Below are positions 1 to 5,465 of a stretch of DNA of 5,653 nt, one piece after another (positions within the stretch are counted from its first letter, which is position 1; each line of letters starts with the position of its first letter). The stretch is from JAJPHT01 sp035687045. GTDB taxonomy: Archaea > Thermoplasmatota > SW-10-69-26 > JACQPN01 > JAJPHT01. The translations under genes were made by a program, and so were the position numbers. A model generated the notes under the pieces. It worked only from the letters and a program-made list of their open reading frames with translations, was not told where the DNA came from and did not search any database. The stretch spans positions 1 to 5,653 of the forward strand of contig DASRYU010000192.1 of NCBI GenBank assembly GCA_035687045.1, written 5' to 3'.

Positions 1-1
1 C

Positions 2-790
2 GAGTGGGGCGACTCGAGGATGAAGGCGCTCGCGCGCAAGGTGAAGTACGTCATCGTCAACGGCGACGTCGTCGACGGCATCGGCATCTTCCCCGGCCAG
101 GAGGAGGAGCTCGCCATCGTCGACGCGTACGACCAGTACGCGTACGCCGGCGAGCAGCTCGCGCGCCTGCGCGACGACATCAAGCTCTTCGTGCTCCCCG
201 GGAACCACGACCTCGTGCGGCCCGCCGAGCCGCAGCCGGCGCTCCCGGAGAAGTACAAGAAGCTCTTCCCCGAGAGCGTCACGCACGTCGGGAACCCGTG
301 CAAGTTCCAGATCGAGGGCGTCGAGTTCCTGAGCTATCACGGCCGCAGCATGGACGACTGGATCACGCGCGTCGCGGGCCTGTCGTACGAGAACCCCATC
401 CTCGCGATGAAGGAGATGATGCAGCGCCGCCACGTGCTGCCCGTCTACGGCCTGCGCACGCCCATCGCGCCCGAGCACAAGGACTACCTCGTCATCGAGA
501 CGGTCCCTGACGTCTTCATCACCGGCCACGTCCACGCGGCCGGCCTCGACAACTATCGCGGCACGACGCTCGTGAACGCGAGCTGCTGGCAGAGCCAGAC
601 GGCTTACCAGAAGATGCACGGGTTCACCCCCGAGCCGTCGAAGGTGCCCGTCTTCGAGCTCGACACCGGAAAGCCGTGGATGGTGGACTTCCACCGCGGG
701 CCGGCGGGCGTCGACCGCATCGGCCGCAGCCAGTTCGGGGGCGCCTTCCGCCAGCCCGAGAAGATCGACGACCCCGGCGTCCTCACCTGA
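2..790 (+). CDS. polB: DNA polymerase D small subunit DP1 (3'-5' exonuclease), C-terminal part, 5' end outside window
   Basis: This is the C-terminal 262 residues of the archaeal PolD small subunit, the proofreading partner of DP2. The frame is already open at base 2, before the first ATG at 20, and the true start lies upstream. Counting from the Met at 20, the Mre11-like metallophosphoesterase motifs are GDVVDG (15-20), GNHD (61-64), SYHGRS (105-110) and GHVH (169-172). These supply the Asp, Asn and His ligands for the two metals in this family, so the nuclease looks active. The first motif (DxH) and the N-terminal OB-fold region lie off the left edge. PGQEEE (25-30), next to the second motif, is typical of DP1. 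The protein ends with a polar tail and a TGA stop. A small winged-helix gene and then DP2 follow on the same strand, which suggests a PolD locus. The symbol follows common archaeal usage (polB/DP1); other names exist. It is not the bacterial family-B polymerase. Confidence 0.95.
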   Translation, partial: EWGDSRMKALARKVKYVIVNGDVVDGIGIFPGQEEELAIVDAYDQYAYAGEQLARLRDDIKLFVLPGNHDLVRPAEPQPALPEKYKKLFPESVTHVGNPCKFQIEGVEFLSYHGRSMDDWITRVAGLSYENPILAMKEMMQRRHVLPVYGLRTPIAPEHKDYLVIETVPDVFITGHVHAAGLDNYRGTTLVNASCWQSQTAYQKMHGFTPEPSKVPVFELDTGKPWMVDFHRGPAGVDRIGRSQFGGAFRQPEKIDDPGVLT

Positions 791-811
791 GGCGTCCGTC
801 CCTTCCGATGG

Positions 812-818
812 ACATAAG
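812..818 (+). promoter_or_regulatory. possible TATA-like element for the winged-helix gene
   Basis: ACATAAG is the most A/T-rich short stretch in the 53-base gap after DP1. It is centred about 29 bases before the ATG at 844. Archaeal TATA boxes lie about 25-30 bases before the transcription start, so this spacing would fit a leaderless or nearly leaderless transcript. No Shine-Dalgarno sequence precedes 844. The match to the archaeal consensus is modest. If this is the promoter, the alternative start at 808 would lie upstream of the transcript. Confidence 0.3.
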
Positions 819-843
819 TGCGGCCGGCGGCTTGCAAAAGCGA

Positions 844-1191
844 ATGCCCCGCCGCGTCCGGAAGGTCACCCTCTACGTCTGCACGCTCGACGGGTCCATC
901 CACCCGACGCGCGCGGCGGCGAAGTCGCGGGCGGCCGAGCTCGAGGCGCGCGCGAAGCCGAAGGCGGCCGCGAAGCGCAAGGGCGCGTCGTGGGTCGGGG
1001 CCGTCATGCGCGCCATCGACTCCGGCGCGAAGGACGCGCGCACCATCCGCGACAAGACGGCGGTGCCGGCGAGGCTTGTCCACCCCACGCTCTCGAACCT
1101 GCGCAAGCGCGGCCTCGTCAAGGGCGGCGCGGGGTCGCTCAGCCTCACGCGCGACGGGAAGAAGCACCTCGCCCAGCTCGTGCCCCAGTAG
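844..1191 (+). CDS. small winged-helix DNA-binding-like protein between the PolD genes
   Basis: This is a 115-residue basic protein that I do not recognise as a named family. The N-terminus (about residues 6-20, VTLYVCTLDGSIH) reads as two short beta strands around a turn. It is followed by an Ala/Lys/Arg-rich low-complexity linker (about 22-46). Residues 49-112 fit a winged helix: helix 1 SWVGAVMRAIDSG (49-61), helix 2 ARTIRDKTA (65-73), a recognition helix around RLVHPTLSNLRKRG (77-90), a wing strand pair GLVKGGAGSLSLTRDG (90-105) and a closing helix KKHLAQL (106-112). LSNLRKRGLV followed by LTRDGKK is the pattern of MarR/ArsR-type wings. The likely role is DNA binding or transcription regulation, inferred from fold only. 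I chose ATG 844 because the conserved-looking protein starts there and a TATA-like element lies at a leaderless distance. An in-frame ATG at 808 would add 12 residues (MDISAAGGLQKR). The stop is TAG, and DP2 lies downstream in the same reading frame. Confidence 0.8.
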   Translation: MPRRVRKVTLYVCTLDGSIHPTRAAAKSRAAELEARAKPKAAAKRKGASWVGAVMRAIDSGAKDARTIRDKTAVPARLVHPTLSNLRKRGLVKGGAGSLSLTRDGKKHLAQLVPQ

Positions 1192-1201
1192 GCGGCGCAC
1201 C

Positions 1202-1215
1202 CCCTTCGCGAAGGG
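1202..1215. promoter_or_regulatory. perfect 14-bp palindrome upstream of DP2 (possible operator or hairpin)
   Basis: CCCTTCGCGAAGGG is a perfect inverted repeat with no spacer. It lies in the 48-base gap between the winged-helix stop and the DP2 start. Its centre is about 31 bases before the DP2 ATG, close to where an archaeal TATA element would sit for a leaderless transcript. No A/T-rich TATA box is otherwise visible in this spacer. Three more base pairs (GCA 1197-1199 with TGC 1216-1218) can form if two C residues bulge out. It could be an operator for the neighbouring winged-helix protein, or an RNA hairpin at the end of that gene's transcript. Function is inferred; the symmetry is directly seen. 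Confidence 0.5.
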
Positions 1216-1230
1216 TGCACTTCCGGTGCA
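1214..1230 (+). repeat. GGTGCA direct repeat, 11-base period, in the DP2 leader
   Basis: GGTGCA occurs at 1214-1219 and again at 1225-1230, so the two copies are 11 bases apart, about one helical turn. The first copy overlaps the right arm of the palindrome at 1202-1215. The second ends 9 bases before the DP2 ATG. This could be a pair of half-sites on one face of the DNA, or chance in GC-rich sequence. The unit is only six bases long. Confidence 0.3.
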
Positions 1231-1239
1231 TCCACTGGC

Positions 1240-4200
1240 ATGGCTTTGGCTCCGACGGGCGTCGCTCCTCTCGTGGCCGCCACCACGGGGTATTTCGACG
1301 ACGCCGTGGACGCGCCCGTCGAGGACGACGCGGACGACGCCGAGGACTTCGACTTCGACCCGCCGGAGATCCCCATCGCGACCGGCCGCGGCGCGAGCGA
1401 GCGCTACGAGCAGTACTTCGCCGAGCTCGAGCGCCGCATGCGCATGGAGTACCAGCTCGCGGAGGCGTGCCGCGCGAAGGGGCTCGACCCCGAGATGCGC
1501 GTCGAGATCCCGCCCGCCATCGACCTCGCGGCGCGCGTGGAGGAGCTTGTCGGCCCGCGCGGCGTCGCCGCCCGCATCCGCGAGCTCGCGAAGGAGAAGA
1601 ACCGCGAGGAGATGTCGCTCATCGTCGCGAAGGAGGCCGCCGCCGGCAAGTTCGGGCCGCCCGGCGAGCTCTCGCAGAAGGCGGCGAGCGATTCCAAGAC
1701 GCAGGCGCTCGACCAGGCCATCCGCACCGGCCTCGCCATCCTGACGGAAGGCATCCTCGTCGCGCCCCTCGAAGGCATCGCCGGCGTGCGCATCCTGCCC
1801 AACGACGACGGCACCGACTGCGTCGCCATCAGCTTCGCCGGCCCCATCCGCGCGGCCGGCGGCACGGGCCAGGCGCTGAGCGTCCTCATCGCGGACGTCG
1901 TGCGCCGCGAGCTTGGCATCGGCAAGTACCTCGCGACGGAGAAGGAGATCGCGCGCATGAAGGAGGAGATCCCCGCCTACAAGGCGGCGGCGAACCTCCA
2001 GTACGTGCCCTCGAACGAGGAGATCGAGCTCATCATGAAGGCGTGCCCCGTCATGATCGACGGCGAAGGCACGGAGAAGGACGAGATCGGCGGCAACCGC
2101 GACCTCCCGCGCATCCAGACGAACCAGATCCGCGGCGGCGCCTGCCTCGTGCTCGCCGAGGGCATGACGCAGAAGGCGCCCAAGATCCAGAAGAACGTCA
2201 AGGCGCTCAAGCTCGACGGCTGGGAGTTCATCGACCAGGTCATCGAGTACGTCAAGAAGAAGGGGGCCAACGCCGCGAGCGGCGGCCACGGCGGCAAGAA
2301 GTTCACCGACCCGTGGGCGAAGGAGGCGGAGGCGGAGCGCGGCGCCATCGAGCCGAGCCCCAAGTACCTCGCCGACCTCATCGCCGGACGCCCCGTCTTC
2401 GCGTACCCGAGCCGCAAGGGGGGCTGGCGCCTCCGCTACGGCCGAGCGCGGACCGGCGGGCTCGCCACGACGGCCATCCACCCCGCCGCGATGGCGCTCG
2501 TGGACGACTTCCTCGCGCCGGGCACGCAGATGAAGGTCGAGCGCCCCGGCAAGGCCACGGCGTGCACGCCCTGCGACAGCATCGAGCCGCCCATCGCGCT
2601 CCTCGCCAACGGGAACCTCATCGAGGTGACGACGTACAAGCAGGCGAAGATGATCCGGCCGATGCTCCGTCAGGTCGTGGACCTCGGCGAGAACCTCGTC
2701 CCGTACGGGGAGTTCGCGGAGAACAACAAGACGCTCCCGCAATCTCCCTGGTGCGAGGAGTGGTGGGAGCAGCTCGTCGAGAAGACGACGGGGCAGCCGG
2801 CGCCCAGGCTCGCGACCTCGCACGAGGCGTTCAGCTTCGCCGCCGCGACGCAGACGCCGCTCCACCCGCGCTGGAACCTCTTCTGGCACGACATCAGCGT
2901 CGCGAGCATCCAGGAGCTCTCGCGCTTCGTCGAGGCGCACGGGCAGTGGGGCCCCGTCGGCGCGACGAACATCGAGCCGCACCTCTCAGCGTTCCCTGAA
3001 GCGTACTCGCTCACGCTCCCGCGCGCGCTCGCCGAGGAGCAGGGCATCAAGGAGCTTCTGGTCGAGCTCGGCGCGCTCCACGAGTGCACCGCGGAGGGCA
3101 TCCGCCTCGGCCGGCACGCGTACGCGCTCGTGCGCGGCCTCGGGCTCGACATCGTCGACGGGAAGCTCGCGCGCGTGCGCCCGCTCGAGCCCGTCGTCGA
3201 GGGCTCGGTGAAGTACGCCGCGCAGCTCTCCGGCGTGCGCATCCGGCCGAAGGCGATGTTCCGCATCGGCACGCGCATGGGGCGCCCCGAGAAGGCGGCC
3301 GAGCGCAAGATGAACCCGCCCGTCCACGTCCTCTTCCCCATCGGCATCGCCGGCGGCCCGCAGCGCCTGATGGCCGACGCGGTGAAGATGAACAAGTTCG
3401 AGATCGAGATCGGCGAGCGGCGCTGCCCCTCGTGCCAGAAGTCGATGATCGTCTACCGCTGCGACGCGTGCGAGCAGCACACGGTGGCCGTCCCGCCCAA
3501 GGGGCGCCTCGAGCCCAAGCCCATCGAGCTCGCGCCCCTGTGGAACGCGGCGCTCGAGCGCCTGCGCATGGACGCGCCGGACACGGTGAAGGGCGTACAG
3601 GGGCTCGTGAGCGCGGGCAAGTTCCCCGAGCCCATCGAGAAGGGCATCCTCCGCGCGAAGCACGGGATGTACACCTTCAAGGACGCCACCGTCCGCTACG
3701 ACATGATCAACGTCACGCTCACGCACTTCAAGCCGCGCGAGGCGCACGTCCCGCTCGAGAAGCTGCGCGAGCTGGGCTACACGCACGACATCAAGGGCGA
3801 GCCGATCACGCGCGACGACCAGGTCATCGAGCTGAAGGTCCAGGACATCATCGTCGCGACGAGCTGCCTCGAGTACATGCTCAAGGCGAGCCAGTACATC
3901 GACGAGCTCCTCGTCCGCTTCTACGGCTTCAAGCCGTACTACAACTGCAAGGTCAAGGAGGACCTCCTCGGCCACCTCTTCGTCGCGCTCGCGCCCCACA
4001 CGTCGGGCGGCGTGCTCTGCCGCATCATCGGGCACACGAAGGCGCAGGCGCACTACGGGCACCCGTACTTCCACGCCGCGAAGCGCCGCAACTGCGACGG
4101 CGACGAGGACTGCGTCATGCTCCTCCTCGACGGCCTCCTCAACTTCAGCCGCGCCTACCTCCCCTCGAACCGCGGCGGCCTCATGGACGCGCCGCTGACG

Positions 4201-4848
4201 CTCACCATGCGCCTCGACCCCAGCGAGGTCGACAAGGAGGCGCACAACGTCGACGTCGCGAGCCGCTACCCGCTCGAGTTCTACGAGGCGACGCTCAAGC
4301 ACCCGGGCCCGAAGGACGTCGAGAAGATGGTCGACATGGTGTCGAAGCGCCTCGGCAAGCCCGAGCAGTACGAAGGCTTCGGCTTCACGCACGACACGGC
4401 CGACATCGCGGAGGGCCCCGCCCTCTCGGCGTACAAGACGATCGGCAGCATGATGGACAAGATGACCGCGCAGCTCGAGCTCGCCGCGCGCATCCGCGCC
4501 GTCGACGCGCCCGACGTCGCGAGCCGCGTCATCGGCTCCCACTTCCTGCCCGACATGATGGGCAACCTCAAGGCGTTCAGCAAGCAGGCCATGCGCTGCA
4601 CCAAGTGCAACGCGAAGTTCCGCCGCGTGCCCCTCACCGGACGCTGCCGCAAGTGCGGCAACCAGAACCTCACGATGACCGTGCACGAAGGCTCGGTCAA
4701 GAAGTACCTCGAGGTGAGCCGCGAGGTCAGCGTCCGCTTCCAGCTCGACGAATACACGAAGCAGCGCATCGAGCACGTCAGCGACTCGATCGACAGCATC
4801 TTCACGAACGACCGGGTGAAGAAGGCGAAGCTGAGCGACTTTTTCTAG
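1240..4848 (+). CDS. polC: DNA polymerase D large (catalytic) subunit DP2, complete, no intein
   Basis: This 1202-residue protein is the polymerase subunit of archaeal replicative PolD; family members are usually about 1100-1300 residues without inteins. The family-typical N-terminal region starts near residue 54 (ERYEQYFAELERRM). Other landmarks are GPIRAAGGTGQALSVL (201-216) and DLPRIQTNQIRGG (288-300). The active-site motif NCDGDED is at 951-957, inside the conserved stretch from about 870 to 1015. In this family the core is a pair of double-psi beta barrels, as in multisubunit RNA polymerase, and the acidic residues of this motif bind catalytic metal. Two four-cysteine zinc sites are visible: Cys729/732/741/744 and Cys1120/1123/1136/1139. 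The C-terminus KAKLSDFF (1195-1202) resembles a PCNA-interacting box with Lys for the leading Gln. Residues 1-52 are an acidic extension. ATG 1240 is the most upstream ATG/GTG/TTG in frame after the preceding TAG. No Shine-Dalgarno is seen. The symbol follows common archaeal usage (polC/DP2) and is unrelated to bacterial PolC. Confidence 0.97.
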   Translation: MALAPTGVAPLVAATTGYFDDAVDAPVEDDADDAEDFDFDPPEIPIATGRGASERYEQYFAELERRMRMEYQLAEACRAKGLDPEMRVEIPPAIDLAARVEELVGPRGVAARIRELAKEKNREEMSLIVAKEAAAGKFGPPGELSQKAASDSKTQALDQAIRTGLAILTEGILVAPLEGIAGVRILPNDDGTDCVAISFAGPIRAAGGTGQALSVLIADVVRRELGIGKYLATEKEIARMKEEIPAYKAAANLQYVPSNEEIELIMKACPVMIDGEGTEKDEIGGNRDLPRIQTNQIRGGACLVLAEGMTQKAPKIQKNVKALKLDGWEFIDQVIEYVKKKGANAASGGHGGKKFTDPWAKEAEAERGAIEPSPKYLADLIAGRPVFAYPSRKGGWRLRYGRARTGGLATTAIHPAAMALVDDFLAPGTQMKVERPGKATACTPCDSIEPPIALLANGNLIEVTTYKQAKMIRPMLRQVVDLGENLVPYGEFAENNKTLPQSPWCEEWWEQLVEKTTGQPAPRLATSHEAFSFAAATQTPLHPRWNLFWHDISVASIQELSRFVEAHGQWGPVGATNIEPHLSAFPEAYSLTLPRALAEEQGIKELLVELGALHECTAEGIRLGRHAYALVRGLGLDIVDGKLARVRPLEPVVEGSVKYAAQLSGVRIRPKAMFRIGTRMGRPEKAAERKMNPPVHVLFPIGIAGGPQRLMADAVKMNKFEIEIGERRCPSCQKSMIVYRCDACEQHTVAVPPKGRLEPKPIELAPLWNAALERLRMDAPDTVKGVQGLVSAGKFPEPIEKGILRAKHGMYTFKDATVRYDMINVTLTHFKPREAHVPLEKLRELGYTHDIKGEPITRDDQVIELKVQDIIVATSCLEYMLKASQYIDELLVRFYGFKPYYNCKVKEDLLGHLFVALAPHTSGGVLCRIIGHTKAQAHYGHPYFHAAKRRNCDGDEDCVMLLLDGLLNFSRAYLPSNRGGLMDAPLTLTMRLDPSEVDKEAHNVDVASRYPLEFYEATLKHPGPKDVEKMVDMVSKRLGKPEQYEGFGFTHDTADIAEGPALSAYKTIGSMMDKMTAQLELAARIRAVDAPDVASRVIGSHFLPDMMGNLKAFSKQAMRCTKCNAKFRRVPLTGRCRKCGNQNLTMTVHEGSVKKYLEVSREVSVRFQLDEYTKQRIEHVSDSIDSIFTNDRVKKAKLSDFF
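4840..4844 (+). terminator. T5 tract at the very end of DP2, possible archaeal terminator
   Basis: Five consecutive T residues cover the last two sense codons of DP2, just before the TAG. Archaeal RNA polymerase can terminate at T-rich tracts without a hairpin. The tract exists because Phe1201 uses TTT, the only TTT among the 37 Phe codons I counted in DP2. It is short for a terminator and may be chance. If it works, it would separate DP2 transcription from the atypical gene downstream. Confidence 0.25.
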
Positions 4849-4919
4849 GGGCCGAAGATGCAGGGGACACCTTCGAACTGCGCATTGTTCGGCTACTGCC
4901 GTTCCCCGACGAGTATCGT

Positions 4920-5411
4920 GTGCGGAGACCCCGCGACGATTTGCTAGCAGACTACGCAGACCCGCTGCCAGCAGAACTGATTTCGGCCGACGTGATCGTA
5001 GACAGGGCACATGAAGCGGAACTCCATCGGTTCAAGAGATTCAAAGTGGAAGGTCTCTTGCTCGACGACGAGGGGGATTGGCCGTTCGTCCTGAACGTTA
5101 GTTTGCGGGGTGCGGTGGTGATGATAAGCCTCGACAAGAAGTGCCGATGGTCGAGCTATGCCGTCTACTTCGCAATCGAGCAGGAGATGCGACGGTGGAA
5201 CCATGGGCGGCATCTCTCTCCAGACTCCGCGTGGGAATCACTGCCTCTGGTCGAGGTGGCCGACAAGTTGCACCCCGTATACGCTACCGTCCGCGATCCC
5301 GCGTGGTTTCTGGACGTGCTGCATCATCTCCGAGACGATGGCCCGTTCGAGCACGTGTTCGGACCGTGGGTCAAGGAGGATGGGCGGTTCTGGAACCGTC
5401 GATCTGATTGA
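4920..5411 (+). CDS. unrecognised tryptophan-rich protein, low-GC island; 5' end uncertain, possibly frameshifted
   Basis: From the GTG at 4920 this is a 163-residue protein of no family I recognise. It has seven tryptophans (DWPF, RWSS, RRWN, AWES, AWFL, PWVK, FWNR), a beta-rich middle (WPFVLNVSLRGAVVMISL) and a helical stretch around SYAVYFAIEQEMRRW. I see no signal peptide or membrane segment. Two acidic or aromatic C-terminal blocks follow: DPAWFLDVLHHLRDDGP and FGPWVKEDGRFWN. The start is unclear. The frame is open upstream and protein-like from about 4866 (DTFELRIVRLLPFPDEY), but it has no ATG, GTG or TTG there. An ATG at 4858, ten bases after the DP2 stop, is in another frame; one extra G in the GGGG run at 4863-4866 would join it to this frame as MQGDTFELR. 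GC is about 57% in four sampled lines against about 70% in DP2, with codons such as TTG, GTA, AGA and ATA. This suggests recent acquisition. TTG 4941 is another possible start. Confidence 0.65.
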   Translation: MRRPRDDLLADYADPLPAELISADVIVDRAHEAELHRFKRFKVEGLLLDDEGDWPFVLNVSLRGAVVMISLDKKCRWSSYAVYFAIEQEMRRWNHGRHLSPDSAWESLPLVEVADKLHPVYATVRDPAWFLDVLHHLRDDGPFEHVFGPWVKEDGRFWNRRSD

Positions 5412-5422
5412 CGCAAACGGGC

Positions 5423-5448
5423 GGCGTATCGTTACGCGATGTGACGCC
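5423..5448. terminator. hairpin in the convergent intergenic spacer
   Basis: GGCGT (5423-5427) pairs with ACGCC (5444-5448), and ATCG (5428-5431) pairs with CGAT (5437-5440). This leaves a TTACG loop and a three-base GTG bulge on the right arm. It sits between the stop of the tryptophan-rich gene (5411) and the stop of the minus-strand gene (5466-5468). A TTTT tract follows at 5464-5467 on the plus strand. It may end transcription from one or both sides. The pairing is directly seen; the terminator role is inferred, and hairpins are not required for archaeal termination. Confidence 0.35.
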
Positions 5449-5465
5449 TTAGAAGTTCCAATCTT

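Noticed and set aside
808..843. ATG 808 as the start of the winged-helix gene
   Set aside because: Possible, but the 12 added residues look unstructured and the TATA-like element would then lie inside the gene. ATG 844 was preferred; this is not excluded.
604..2982. Very long minus-strand open frame of 792 codons opposite DP1, the winged-helix gene and DP2
   Set aside because: It is antisense to recognised genes, has an Arg/Ala/Leu/Asp-rich low-complexity composition and no domain pattern. Long antisense open frames are expected opposite high-GC genes.
990..2999. Plus-strand open frame of 669 codons overlapping the winged-helix gene and DP2
   Set aside because: It is an Arg/Pro/Gly-rich out-of-frame reading of DP2, while the overlapping frame has clear PolD motifs.
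4858..4947. 29-codon open frame with four Cys right after DP2
   Set aside because: It overlaps a longer, more protein-like frame, ends in TAG, and is better explained as the out-of-frame start of the downstream gene. A true Cys-rich microprotein cannot be excluded.
2986..5010. Minus-strand open frame of 674 codons opposite DP2 and the downstream gene
   Set aside because: Same shadow signature. It spans the end of DP2 and the gene border without any change in character, and it lacks recognisable motifs.
4944..5213. 89-codon minus-strand open frame opposite the tryptophan-rich gene
   Set aside because: The plus-strand frame is longer and has better third-position GC and a more protein-like pattern.
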